Under the pieces are notes generated by a model. It made no database searches, was not told where the DNA came from, and worked only from the letters and a program-made list of their open reading frames with translations. The position numbers were made by a program, and so were the translations under genes. From contig NZ_NFKR01000019.1 in NCBI RefSeq assembly GCF_002160495.1, positions 1 to 51,341 on the forward strand: a DNA stretch of 51,341 nucleotides. The letters are read 5' to 3'. Position 1 is the stretch's first letter. The number at the start of each line of letters is the position of its first letter. The stretch is from Erysipelatoclostridium sp. An173. GTDB taxonomy: Bacteria; Bacillota_I; Bacilli_A; Erysipelotrichales; Coprobacillaceae. Of the stretch, positions 1-7,795 are shown piece after piece.

Positions 1-12
1 GGTTTCTTCATC

Positions 13-1572
13 ATGGAAAGTATAACACAAATTTTACAATCTATAAATTCTTTTTCTAAACAATCTTTTAAATTCTCTCAATTTATCGAACCTTTGCTTC
101 TCCTTAAGATGCTTCCTTCTGATATCTCTTATGAATTGAACGATGAAGACTTTATCTTTAATCTTCAACAGGCTTTTAAACATATCGATTGGCTGAATGA
201 TTATTTTAAAAATAATCTTCTAAAAAAAGAAATATGCAAACTTAAAAATCATAAACCTAAGGATAATACTATCCCTTATGCTGATTTCACTATTGATAAA
301 CCTCCGCTGTTTAAAAAGAATTTACCTGTTCGGCTTGATTTCCAGTCTATTCTGAACGATTCTTCTATCAACGGCAAACCTTTAAAACCTGTCAAACGCA
401 GAAATCCTGATTCTTTTGGTTTTATAGTTGTTTGCCCTTTTTGTGGCGCTCCAAAAGAGTATATCTATGATAACAACAATGGTAAAGGTCAATTTCAATG
501 CAAGGCCTGTAAGCATACTTTTACTGTTAAGACTTCTTTATCCGGTCAAACCGGTCTGTATTGTCCTTACTGTAATACCAAACTCGATTTGAAACATGAT
601 AGAAAAGGTTATCTTGTTTTTGCATGCGCCAATAAAAAATGTCCTCATTTCAAAGCCAACAAGAAGCTTTTACAGGAAGGTAATGCTGAACATCTGAAAA
701 CTTCTAGTGGTCAGTATCTTCTTCACTACCATTATCGAGAATTCAAGTTCGATCTGGAAACTTTACGTAAGGTCGATGAGGTCATCTCCGGTCCTGTCAA
801 CTTGTCTCGTATCCACTTCGATCAGAGGGTTCTGGATCTTGCTTTGACCTATTATGTCAACTATGGATTATCTTCCAGAAAAACTGCTTTGATCCTTAAA
901 CAGGTCCATGGTTTACGTATTTCCCATCAGACTGTCATTAATTATGCCAGTTCTGTTTCTGCTGTCATAAAATCACTGGTCGATAAATATCCTTATAAAA
1001 TCGGTAGTACTCTTTCTTGCGATGAAACATATATCAAGATCAGAGGAAAGAATCATTATGTATTCTTTTGGTCTGATCCAGTAAGCAAGATCATTACTTC
1101 CTATACGATATATTCGATCAGAGATACTGAATGTGCATGTAAATCAATATGTGATTGTCTCAACAAATATAGCGAGATCCCTGATGATCTGACCTTGATC
1201 ACCGATGGTAATCCTATTTACAATGCAGCTCAGGTTTTCTTTGAATTAAACGACATCAAATTTGATCTGCATCAAGTAATTGGTGTTAAAAACAAAGATG
1301 AAGAGTCCAAGAAATATCGTCCTTTCAAACAGATCGAAGAACGTCTTAATAGAACATATAAACGAAACTACTATGGTACGAATGGTTATGATAAGCTTGA
1401 ATGTGCTAATAGCTATATGGTTCTGTTTGTATGCTTCTTTAATTTTTTGAGACAACATTCATCATTAGACTTTAAAACACCTGTAGATGATGATCTTTTT
1501 GATAATTCAATGCTTATGCCAGATAGATGGTTAAAGCTGATTGAATTAAGTTCACAATATCACATTAATTAG
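13..1572 (+). CDS. DDE-type transposase with two N-terminal zinc ribbons
   Basis: This 519-residue transposase would cut and join the ends of its own insertion sequence. Two four-cysteine zinc ribbons are visible around residues 140-215 (CPFC...CKAC and CPYC...CANKKC). They are followed by a helix-turn-helix-like stretch (SSRKTALILKQVHG) and an rve/DDE catalytic core. Candidate catalytic residues are Asp337 (SCDETYIKI), Asp398 (ITDGNPIYNAA) and Glu442 or Glu443 (QIEERLNRTYKRNY). The C-terminal FFNFLRQHSSL segment is typical of such cores. The frame is intact and full length, so the copy may be active. The ATG at 13 follows only 12 visible bases, so an upstream start cannot be excluded. Confidence 0.88.
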   Translation: MESITQILQSINSFSKQSFKFSQFIEPLLLLKMLPSDISYELNDEDFIFNLQQAFKHIDWLNDYFKNNLLKKEICKLKNHKPKDNTIPYADFTIDKPPLFKKNLPVRLDFQSILNDSSINGKPLKPVKRRNPDSFGFIVVCPFCGAPKEYIYDNNNGKGQFQCKACKHTFTVKTSLSGQTGLYCPYCNTKLDLKHDRKGYLVFACANKKCPHFKANKKLLQEGNAEHLKTSSGQYLLHYHYREFKFDLETLRKVDEVISGPVNLSRIHFDQRVLDLALTYYVNYGLSSRKTALILKQVHGLRISHQTVINYASSVSAVIKSLVDKYPYKIGSTLSCDETYIKIRGKNHYVFFWSDPVSKIITSYTIYSIRDTECACKSICDCLNKYSEIPDDLTLITDGNPIYNAAQVFFELNDIKFDLHQVIGVKNKDEESKKYRPFKQIEERLNRTYKRNYYGTNGYDKLECANSYMVLFVCFFNFLRQHSSLDFKTPVDDDLFDNSMLMPDRWLKLIELSSQYHIN

Positions 1573-1613
1573 CATTGTTTAAAAATTACTGTGAGACCCG
1601 ATACCCTCATTGC

Positions 1614-1635
1614 GCCCTTTTTTAGGGCTTTTTTT
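1614..1635 (+). terminator. Intrinsic terminator after the transposase
   Basis: The arms GCCCT (1614-1618) and AGGGC (1624-1628) enclose a five-T loop and are followed by seven Ts. The hairpin is short but has a good U-tract. Confidence 0.6.
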
Positions 1636-1762
1636 ATCATTTTTCCAGTCTTACGATTTACGATTTTTCAAAACTGGATTTTACTCTTTTTATTTTTGCG
1701 GATTCGTGTAAAAAAGTACAAAAATTTTCAGTTCGATATTAATTTTTCATAAATTCTTTACA

Positions 1763-1867
1763 CTACCCAATTGTATTTCCACTCTTTTGATTTTCTACTG
1801 TTGCCCCACATTCAGGACAAAACTTAGCACCCTCTTCTAATTTAGTTCCACATTTACTACAAAACAT
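1763..1867 (-). pseudogene. Truncated zinc-ribbon gene, 34 codons
   Basis: This short minus-strand frame starts MFCSKCGTKLEEGAKFCPEC, which is the same four-cysteine zinc ribbon found at the start of the next four genes. A strong SD (AAGAAGGGGA) precedes the ATG. The frame ends after 34 residues, just past the ribbon, where its relatives continue into a linker and membrane segment. The insertion sequence lies directly downstream, so the rest of the gene was probably lost on insertion. It sits 34 bp behind the neighbouring zinc-ribbon gene on the same strand. A real mini-protein with only the ribbon is possible. Confidence 0.55.
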
Positions 1868-1901
1868 TTTTTCCCCTTCTTTCATGAATTTTAATTATTC
1901 A

Positions 1902-2687
1902 TTAGCGATTTTCATGACTAGTAATAAAATCAGCATTTTTCTTTTCAATCTCGTTTAAAACTCCCTCATCAAAAGCATCCGCTTCAACAGTACCGCTATA
2001 CCATGATTTAGAATTAAAGTAATTTTGTAATGCTTCATCATTAAATTTTCTGCCATGACGAGCATAGATTTCATTTCTACCAATTCTTAACTGTTCAGCA
2101 GTTTTTCCTTGAAGATCAGCTTCTGTCAATAATTGAGTATTACTATTTGGAAAAACGTAATCCTCACTATTTTGTAAAGCTGCTGTTGCATCTTCCTTAA
2201 CAACCACTTTACATGTTACTTTTTGATCACCATAAGTAACAGTTACTTCTGTTTCTCCCGCTTTTATCCCTTTAACACGTCCAGAATCAGATACTGTCGC
2301 TATATTACGATCCTTGCTTTTATAAGTCACATCATCTTGATTACAATCAAGAAACTGGTTTTCACCAACTTCTATTTCTAATTCATCTGGTGAAACTTTT
2401 AATTTTGAACTCTTACTATCACTATCTTTGCTATCTTCTTCGCTTTCTTGGGCAGTGTATTCTGGTTTATCATTTGCGATAAAATTTTGATAAACGAAAA
2501 ATCCACCGCCACCAATTACAAGTAGCGCTATAACAGCAATGATAATGATCTTTACATCAATTCCTTTGCTTTGTTTATTTTGTGCATTTTTACTGCTTCT
2601 TGTAAGCTCTGGTTCAACTTTTGCCCCACAGTTTTCACAAAACAAATCACCTTGCTGTATTTCATGTCCACAGTTTTTACATTTCAT
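1902..2687 (-). CDS. Zinc-ribbon membrane protein with Big2-like and YARHG domains
   Basis: This 261-residue protein has a modular layout. A cytoplasmic zinc ribbon (Cys3, Cys6, Cys17, Cys20) is followed by a Lys/Asn-rich linker and one membrane helix at about 44-70. Outside the membrane come an acidic Ser/Asp linker, a Big2/Ig-like domain at about 96-163 (IATVSDSGRVKGIKAGETEV) and a C-terminal YARHG domain from about 185 (IYARHGRKF...WYSGTVEADAF). YARHG domains are thought to be extracellular and linked to envelope or peptidoglycan functions. The exact role is unknown. The SD is GAGGAG six bases before the ATG. The gene shares its ribbon, helix and Big2 segment with the gene at 4252-5124 but has a different C-terminal domain. 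Confidence 0.85.
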   Translation of the reverse strand: MKCKNCGHEIQQGDLFCENCGAKVEPELTRSSKNAQNKQSKGIDVKIIIIAVIALLVIGGGGFFVYQNFIANDKPEYTAQESEEDSKDSDSKSSKLKVSPDELEIEVGENQFLDCNQDDVTYKSKDRNIATVSDSGRVKGIKAGETEVTVTYGDQKVTCKVVVKEDATAALQNSEDYVFPNSNTQLLTEADLQGKTAEQLRIGRNEIYARHGRKFNDEALQNYFNSKSWYSGTVEADAFDEGVLNEIEKKNADFITSHENR

Positions 2688-2733
2688 ATTTTACTCCTCA
2701 ACCCTCATTTTTTTACCTTCTAACAATAAAGAA

Positions 2734-2762
2734 ATTATAGCATAAATCATCATATTTGTATA
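2734..2762 (-). promoter_or_regulatory. Promoter of the YARHG gene
   Basis: Minus-strand TATACA (-35) is followed by a 17-nt spacer and an extended -10, TGC-TATAAT, about 50 bp upstream of the ATG. Confidence 0.45.
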
Positions 2763-2773
2763 GATTTGTCAAA

Positions 2774-2807
2774 ACATGTAGGCTTCAAATACATGCAAAC
2801 TTCAAAT
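2774..2807. repeat. Two tandem 17-bp direct repeats in a divergent promoter region
   Basis: Positions 2774-2790 and 2791-2807 match at 14 of 17 bases (ACATGTAGGCTTCAAAT and ACATGCAAACTTCAAAT). They lie between the divergent zinc-ribbon genes, just upstream of the minus-strand -35 box. They may bind a regulator. Confidence 0.4.
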
Positions 2808-2848
2808 AATTAAAACACAAATATTATATTTTTTACCAACACTTAATA

Positions 2849-2878
2849 TTGGCATTCTGATAATACAAATAATAATAT
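2849..2878 (+). promoter_or_regulatory. Promoter of the zinc-ribbon pseudogene
   Basis: TTGGCA, an 18-nt spacer, then TAATAT. It lies 22 bp before the ATG at 2900, which has the SD GAGGAGGG. The promoter appears intact although the gene is broken. Confidence 0.4.
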
Positions 2879-2899
2879 AGAAACGAGGAGGGATTAACT

Positions 2900-3491
2900 A
2901 TGTTTTGCATTAATTATGGTAAACAAATACCTGATGATGCCACTTTTTGTCCAAAATGCGGCACAAAAATATTTGTCGAATCAACTAATCAATCAAATAC
3001 TACTTATACAAACAATCAAAAAAACAAACAACAAAGTTAACTTAAACGAACCATTTAAATGGCATGCTGGAGCAATTATCTGGTTTATAATTTTAATCAT
3101 AATATGCCTTTATACTATCTTTTTCCATTTACAATTGAATGCTTTATTAAATATAGATGAGCTATCTTTAAACATTAATGCATTCTATCCGATAAATCAG
3201 GTAACATTCTATCCGATAAATCAGGTAATTAGTTTAACGATTGCAACATTACAAATTTTATCTATTATATTCCTATTAATAAAAAGACTTCGCTTTTGTG
3301 TCTATTCATTTTTCATTTTAGAAGCTGGCGCTATGATTTATAATTTTTATCAAATTTATAATCTTAGTCAATTACACCCATATGCTAGTTATATAGCTCC
3401 ATCTTTTATTTTTATAAACTTTGTTAAAATACTTATTTGCGCTACAATTACATATTTAGTGCTAAGAAATCATTGGCAAGATTTAAAATAA
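2900..3491 (+). pseudogene. Zinc-ribbon membrane protein, frameshifted
   Basis: This is a decayed or switched-off paralogue of the gene at 3660-4211. The first frame starts MFCINYGKQIPDDATFCPKC and stops at 3040 after 46 codons. The rest of the protein (NLNEPFKWHAGAIIWF and four hydrophobic segments) continues in the next frame to 3491. Removing one A from the A7 run near 3020 would join them as NNQKTNNKVNLNEPFKW, matching the paralogue's linker and first helix. The second ribbon cysteine is also replaced by Tyr (CINY instead of CTNC). A perfect 24-bp tandem duplication at 3181-3228 repeats FYPINQV. The promoter and SD remain. Confidence 0.8.
3181..3228 (+). repeat. Perfect 24-bp tandem duplication
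   Basis: Positions 3181-3204 and 3205-3228 are identical. The duplication is in frame and doubles the peptide FYPINQV in the loop after the first membrane segment of the pseudogene. Confidence 0.9.
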
Positions 3492-3607
3492 TATAATATT
3501 AATAAAGTAAAAAATTGTTGTTTTTATTGTTGTGATAACTAATATTATGAAATATCAGTTATTTATATACTATTTATAATACATAAAATTGAAAAAATAA
3601 TTTATAT

Positions 3608-3636
3608 TTGACAATTTTTGTAATATTATTAATAAT
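3608..3636 (+). promoter_or_regulatory. Sigma-A type promoter of the gene at 3660
   Basis: A perfect TTGACA at 3608-3613, a 17-nt spacer and AATAAT at 3631-3636, followed by the SD GAGGAGG and the ATG. Confidence 0.65.
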
Positions 3637-3659
3637 ATATAAAAAGAGGAGGAATTAAT

Positions 3660-4211
3660 ATGTTTTGTACTAACTGTGGTAAACAAATACCTGATGATGC
3701 TCGTTTTTGTCCTGAATGTGGTGCTCAAACAGAACCACGAGCAAATACAGCATCCACTGCTAATCAAGCAAATACATATAGCCAGCAAAATCAAGGTTAT
3801 AACAATTATCAGCAAATGAACCGCCAACAAAATATGAATATGCCAGGGGTTTTTAAATGGGGAACTGGAGCAATTGTATGGTTTGTTATTTTGATTTTGG
3901 GATGTCTTGCTTCGATTGGAATCTATTCTCAAGAAGAATTTTTGTACATGCAATTAGTTGGCTTTAATCCTAATATCGTTAAAATATTAGAAGGCTTAGC
4001 ATTAGTTGCGATAGTTATTTTAATCATTAAAAGATTACGTCTTTGTATTTATGCATTTTATGGTTTAAAATTAGCTGAGGCTATTTATATTTTTATGACA
4101 TTAGGTGCCTATATGCAATCTGAAATGTTAATAACAACAGTTGCTGGTTTACTAATTAATGTTGTAATTACATATTTAGTTTTAAAAAATTACTGGCATC
4201 AGTTAAGTTAA
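3660..4211 (+). CDS. Zinc-ribbon membrane protein
   Basis: This 183-residue protein starts with a four-cysteine zinc ribbon (MFCTNCGKQIPDDARFCPEC). A Gln/Asn-rich linker at about 27-60 follows, and then a membrane domain with four likely helices (GTGAIVWFVILILG, VKILEGLALVAIVILII, LCIYAFYGLKLAEAIYIF and TTVAGLLINVVITYLVL). It is the intact counterpart of the pseudogene just upstream, with which it shares strand, ribbon, FKWG(T/A)GAIVWF entry helix and the final LKNYWHQL-like end. The function is unknown. The ribbon probably faces the cytoplasm and could bind a partner protein. It converges on the gene at 4252, with which it shares a terminator. Confidence 0.85.
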   Translation: MFCTNCGKQIPDDARFCPECGAQTEPRANTASTANQANTYSQQNQGYNNYQQMNRQQNMNMPGVFKWGTGAIVWFVILILGCLASIGIYSQEEFLYMQLVGFNPNIVKILEGLALVAIVILIIKRLRLCIYAFYGLKLAEAIYIFMTLGAYMQSEMLITTVAGLLINVVITYLVLKNYWHQLS

Positions 4212-4249
4212 AAAAAACCAATAGAGCAGCAATGCTTTATTGGGTTTTT
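4211..4249. terminator. Bidirectional terminator between convergent genes
   Basis: CCAATA-g-AGCA, loop GCAA, TGCT-t-TATTGG (4218-4243), with an A-run before and a T-run after. It can serve both the gene ending at 4211 and the minus-strand gene ending at 4252. Confidence 0.75.
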
Positions 4250-4251
4250 CA

Positions 4252-5124
4252 CTATTTAACACTTATTTCACTTACGCAAGTATCACTATATTTATTTCCT
4301 GTATAAACCTCATCAATTCTTAAAACCATTTGTTTACTTTGATGTTGATTAGCTAACTTAAATGACTGACTTTGATTATAAATATCTTCAATATCAATTT
4401 GTTCTTCACCATCATCAAAAATCAATGTTACCTTTTTAATACGACTATTTTTATAATATAAATCTTCACTTTTACAATAACCGTTTAAAATATTAATCTC
4501 ATTAATTGAACTTTCTTGTTCAAAAACAAATGTCAACGTTTCTCCAATACCATCACCATCAATACCATCACTCCAAGCTGTTGAATTATTTTGGTCTATT
4601 AAATTATTAGCTGAATAATCATAATTTTCCTGCATTAACGTTGATGAAGCATTAATAGCAGTGATTACAGCCTGGCTAGATTTAACCGTAACCTGACAGG
4701 TCTCTTTTTGATTGCCTGCAGTAACTGTTATTGTCGTTGTACCGTTTTTAATCCCTTTAACTCGACCAGAATCAGATACTGTTGCAATATTATGATCATC
4801 ACTTTTAAAAGTTACATCTTTTAAATTAGTTTCAATAAATTGATTTTCCCCAACATCAATTTCCATTTTTTCTGGTGTTATTTCTAAACTTGTTATTTGC
4901 TCTTTAGTAACTTGTTTATTTGTATCATATTCCGGTTTATCATTTTTAAAAACATTCTGGTATAAAAAATAGCCACCACTTCCCACAACAATTACTATAA
5001 TCAACGTTATAATAATTATCTTAATCTTTTTATTATCAATTCTATTTTTTCCTAGTTTAGTACCACAGTTTTCACAAAAAAAACTAGCTTTTTCATTTTC
5101 AAAACCACATTTTGGACATTTCAT
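4252..5124 (-). CDS. Zinc-ribbon membrane protein with Big2-like and NADase-type glycan-binding-like domains
   Basis: The layout is zinc ribbon (KCPKCG...FCENC), a Lys/Ile-rich linker, one membrane helix at about 34-58 and an extracellular Big2-like domain (LEITPEKMEIDVGENQF...IATVSDSGRVKGIKNGTTTI). The C-terminal beta-rich domain of about 140 residues (YSANNLIDQNNSTAWSDG...LTFVFEQ) resembles discoidin/NADase-type glycan-binding domains. The first half is close to the YARHG gene at 1902, down to shared blocks such as IATVSDSGRVKGI, so the two arose by duplication and domain exchange. The ATG at 5124 (SD AAGGGAG, eight bases) is preferred over the adjacent GTG because the paralogue also begins MKC. 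It probably displays a carbohydrate-binding module at the surface. The role is otherwise unknown. Confidence 0.82.
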   Translation of the reverse strand: MKCPKCGFENEKASFFCENCGTKLGKNRIDNKKIKIIIITLIIVIVVGSGGYFLYQNVFKNDKPEYDTNKQVTKEQITSLEITPEKMEIDVGENQFIETNLKDVTFKSDDHNIATVSDSGRVKGIKNGTTTITVTAGNQKETCQVTVKSSQAVITAINASSTLMQENYDYSANNLIDQNNSTAWSDGIDGDGIGETLTFVFEQESSINEINILNGYCKSEDLYYKNSRIKKVTLIFDDGEEQIDIEDIYNQSQSFKLANQHQSKQMVLRIDEVYTGNKYSDTCVSEISVK

Positions 5125-5209
5125 CACTAATACTCCCTTCTTTTAGTTTTATTTTATCATGATTTTAAAATAGAATATATAAATTTTTTTATCAACAATT
5201 AAAGTATCA

Positions 5210-5218
5210 TGTTATAAT
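5210..5218 (+). promoter_or_regulatory. Extended -10 element of the ABC-F gene
   Basis: TG-T-TATAAT, 40 bp before the ATG. No convincing -35 box is seen. Confidence 0.4.
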
Positions 5219-5257
5219 ACAATAACATAGAAAATAAAAGCAAAGGATGGAAAGAAA

Positions 5258-7033
5258 ATGTTAATAACTGTTAATAATTTATCAAAATCTAATGGTATTA
5301 AAAAAATAGTTGATAATGTTTCTTTTACAATTGAAGAAAATGATAAAATCGCTTTAGTAGGTGTTAATGGTACCGGGAAAAGTACTGTTTTAAAAATATT
5401 GGCTGGTAAGGAAAACTATGAAGGTACACTATTACAAAAAAAGGATATCTCGATTTCATATTTACCACAAAATCCTGATTTCAATCCTAATAATACAGTC
5501 CTTGAACAAGTACATCACGATTTAAAAGATCATAAAGTAAATGAATATGAAATAAAGGCCATTTTAAATCGTTTTAACATTACTAATCATCAAGCTAAAA
5601 TCAGCGAACTATCTGGTGGTCAACAAAAAAGAATTGCCCTGGCAATAACTTTATTACATCCCGGTGATTTATTAATTCTTGATGAGCCTACTAACCATCT
5701 TGATAATGAGATGATTGAATATTTAGAAAAATTTTTAATTAAGTTCAATAAAGCAATTTTCATGGTTACCCATGATCGTTATTTTCTAGAACGGGTAACT
5801 AATAAAATAATGGAAATTGATCGTACTAAAATTTATGAATATGAAGCTAATTATACTAAGTTTTTAGAATTAAAAGCAATTAGAGAAGAAAATGATTTAG
5901 CTTTACAGCATAAACGAAAACAATTTTTGAAAAAAGAATTAGAGTGGGTTCGAGCTGGGGTCCAAGCTAGAACAACTAAAAGCAAAGACCGGCTTCAGCG
6001 TTTTTATCAGCTAAGCAATATTGCTGATATCGAAACTGTTAATCAAGTAGAAATGATTAATATCGCTTCGCGACTAGGACGAAAAACCATTGAATTAGTT
6101 GATTTACAAATGCGTTATGAAAACAATATTTTATTTGATCATTTTTCATACTTGTTTAATCCCAATACTAGAATTGGTATTTTAGGTAATAATGGTTGTG
6201 GAAAAAGCACCTTATTAAAAATAATCGCTAAAGAATTGCCACCTACTCATGGTGAAGTAATTCATGGCCAAACAGTAAAAATTGGTTTTTTTAAACAAAT
6301 GAGTGATGATCTTGACGAGTCACTTACTGTCATCGATTATATTAAAAAAACTAGTAACTATTTGCAAACCAGCGAAGGAAGTTTTAGCGCTAAACAAATG
6401 TGTGAACGCTTTTTATTTGATACTACTTTACAACATACTCAAATTTCGCGTTTATCCGGTGGTGAAAAAAGACGTTTATACTTATTAAATATATTAATGC
6501 AGGCTCCTAATGTTTTATTACTTGACGAACCAACCAATGATCTCGATATTACAACTTTAACTATTTTAGAAGATTATTTAGATAGCTTTAATGGGTTAGT
6601 AATTACTGTATCCCATGATAGATATTTCTTAGATCGAGTTTGTGATGGCCTTTTCGTCTTTAAAAATCAACAAATAACTTATCATAACGGCGGTTATAGC
6701 AGTTATATTGATTTAAAAGAAGAAAATAAAGTTAAAGAAAAAAGTGATGGTGCTAAACGTTATCAAGAACAAAAGCAAAAACAGCGCGAAACAAGAGTCC
6801 GCTTAACTTCTAAAGAACAAAAAGAATTAGAAACAATGGAAGATACTATTTTAGATTTAGAAAATCAAATTAATGAATTAAATCAACAAATGAGTTTATA
6901 TCAAAACTATTATGATAAATTAGTTGAAATCTCAAATCTTGCCAGCAAACTAAACAGTGAATTGGAAGCAAAAAATGAACGCTGGTTAGAATTATTAGAA
7001 AAACAAGAACAAAGTCAAAACAATTCCCGATAA
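5258..7033 (+). CDS. ABC-F family ATPase (translation factor type)
   Basis: This 591-residue soluble protein has two ATP-binding domains and no membrane segment. Domain 1 has Walker A GVNGTGKST at 35-43, signature LSGGQ at 118-122 and Walker B LILDEPTNHLD near 139-149. Domain 2 has Walker A GNNGCGKST from 310, LSGGEKRR and LLLDEPTNDLD. The Lys/Arg-rich linker between them (about 225-250) is the region that reaches into the ribosome in ABC-F proteins. A C-terminal coiled coil (about 510-585, rich in Glu, Gln and Lys) is like that of Uup/EttA relatives. It probably acts on stalled or translating ribosomes. Whether it gives antibiotic resistance cannot be told from sequence. Confidence 0.92.
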   Translation: MLITVNNLSKSNGIKKIVDNVSFTIEENDKIALVGVNGTGKSTVLKILAGKENYEGTLLQKKDISISYLPQNPDFNPNNTVLEQVHHDLKDHKVNEYEIKAILNRFNITNHQAKISELSGGQQKRIALAITLLHPGDLLILDEPTNHLDNEMIEYLEKFLIKFNKAIFMVTHDRYFLERVTNKIMEIDRTKIYEYEANYTKFLELKAIREENDLALQHKRKQFLKKELEWVRAGVQARTTKSKDRLQRFYQLSNIADIETVNQVEMINIASRLGRKTIELVDLQMRYENNILFDHFSYLFNPNTRIGILGNNGCGKSTLLKIIAKELPPTHGEVIHGQTVKIGFFKQMSDDLDESLTVIDYIKKTSNYLQTSEGSFSAKQMCERFLFDTTLQHTQISRLSGGEKRRLYLLNILMQAPNVLLLDEPTNDLDITTLTILEDYLDSFNGLVITVSHDRYFLDRVCDGLFVFKNQQITYHNGGYSSYIDLKEENKVKEKSDGAKRYQEQKQKQRETRVRLTSKEQKELETMEDTILDLENQINELNQQMSLYQNYYDKLVEISNLASKLNSELEAKNERWLELLEKQEQSQNNSR

Positions 7034-7053
7034 TTTTAATCGGGAATTGTTTA
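7019..7053. terminator. Bidirectional terminator
   Basis: The 13-bp arms AACAATTCCCGAT and ATCGGGAATTGTT enclose a seven-base loop. The hairpin overlaps the ABC-F stop codon and abuts the stop codon of the convergent GNAT gene. Confidence 0.75.
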
Positions 7054-7737
7054 TTCATACCAGCTAATAATATCATCAGCCTTTTTAAAACCTAATTTTT
7101 CATGAAATTTCATTGATCCAAAATTATTACACTCAACTTGAAGATAAACAATCTCTTTATTTTTTAATAAATTTGCAATCAATGTCGTTTCTAACATCGT
7201 ACCGATTTTCATGCGCCGATATTGTTCAAGAACCTCAACAAAACCAATCGTTCCTTCACTATGAATACCAGCAAAACCAACAATTTCATCTTCAATAAAA
7301 GCCCCAATAAAAACATTAGCTTCTAGTCGCGTAATTAAATACTCTTTAGTAACCGGTGCTTTATAATTAGCCATAATAAAATCTAAATAGTTTTTATCAA
7401 GCAATTTAATTTTAACTTTAGGATTATTTATTGGGAAAATATCGTCTTTTAAATAACTATATTGATAAGCACTAATTACTTTATCTAATTTAAATTTATC
7501 TTTTATTAGTGAATCAAAAATACTATTATGAATGACTAACGACTTGCAATTTGGTAGTTGATTTAAATATTTGGCTATTTGCTGATTAGTTCCTTTAATA
7601 AAATAAGTACCATTAAAATACATAACAATTAAATTTTCATTACAACAAATAACTTTTGCCCCATGAAAATAAACATAAATAAAATCAACATTATTTAAAT
7701 AATCTTTTTTCAATTGTTTAGATATTAATTCATCCAT
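7051..7737 (-). CDS. GNAT family N-acetyltransferase
   Basis: A 228-residue acyltransferase-like protein. The C-terminal half carries the GNAT fold: FIGAFIEDEIVGFAGIHSEG (beta 2-4), then the acetyl-CoA pyrophosphate-binding region VLEQYRRMKIGTMLETTLI and the terminal VYLQVECNNFGSMKFHEKLGF. The N-terminal ~115 residues are not recognised and may set substrate specificity. The ATG at 7737 is preferred over an in-frame ATG 11 codons upstream because AGGAG lies five bases before it. The upstream codons also fall in the ftsX terminator. The substrate is unknown. Confidence 0.82.
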   Translation of the reverse strand: MDELISKQLKKDYLNNVDFIYVYFHGAKVICCNENLIVMYFNGTYFIKGTNQQIAKYLNQLPNCKSLVIHNSIFDSLIKDKFKLDKVISAYQYSYLKDDIFPINNPKVKIKLLDKNYLDFIMANYKAPVTKEYLITRLEANVFIGAFIEDEIVGFAGIHSEGTIGFVEVLEQYRRMKIGTMLETTLIANLLKNKEIVYLQVECNNFGSMKFHEKLGFKKADDIISWYE

Positions 7738-7747
7738 TTTATCTCCT

Positions 7748-7780
7748 AAAAAAAACAGGATTGATTTCAATCTATCCTGT
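7748..7780 (-). terminator. ftsEX terminator
   Basis: On the minus strand ACAGGAT-a-GAT, loop TGAA, ATC-a-ATCCTGT is followed by eight Ts. It ends right before the SD of the next gene, so GNAT transcription may depend on readthrough or its own start. Confidence 0.8.
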
Positions 7781-7795
7781 CTTTAATAAATAATA

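Larger units (their letters stand above)
1..1762 (+). mobile_element. Insertion sequence with zinc-ribbon DDE transposase (left end outside window)
   Basis: The element consists of one long transposase gene, a terminator and about 125 bp of AT-rich right flank. Only 12 bases precede the transposase ATG, so the left terminal inverted repeat is not visible and neither boundary can be fixed. The right boundary is put at the stop codon of the adjacent zinc-ribbon stub, because that stub looks like the 5' remnant of a longer gene. This is inference. The family is most like IS6/IS240-type rve transposases, but was not assigned with certainty. Confidence 0.6.

Noticed and set aside
2539-2745. Plus-strand open frame opposite the YARHG gene
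   Set aside because: It is the complement of the zinc ribbon and membrane helix of that gene, with no SD or family match.
3570-3953. Minus-strand open frame opposite the zinc-ribbon gene at 3660
   Set aside because: It is Cys/Ile-rich because it is the antisense of a membrane protein; the plus-strand gene has promoter, SD and paralogue support.
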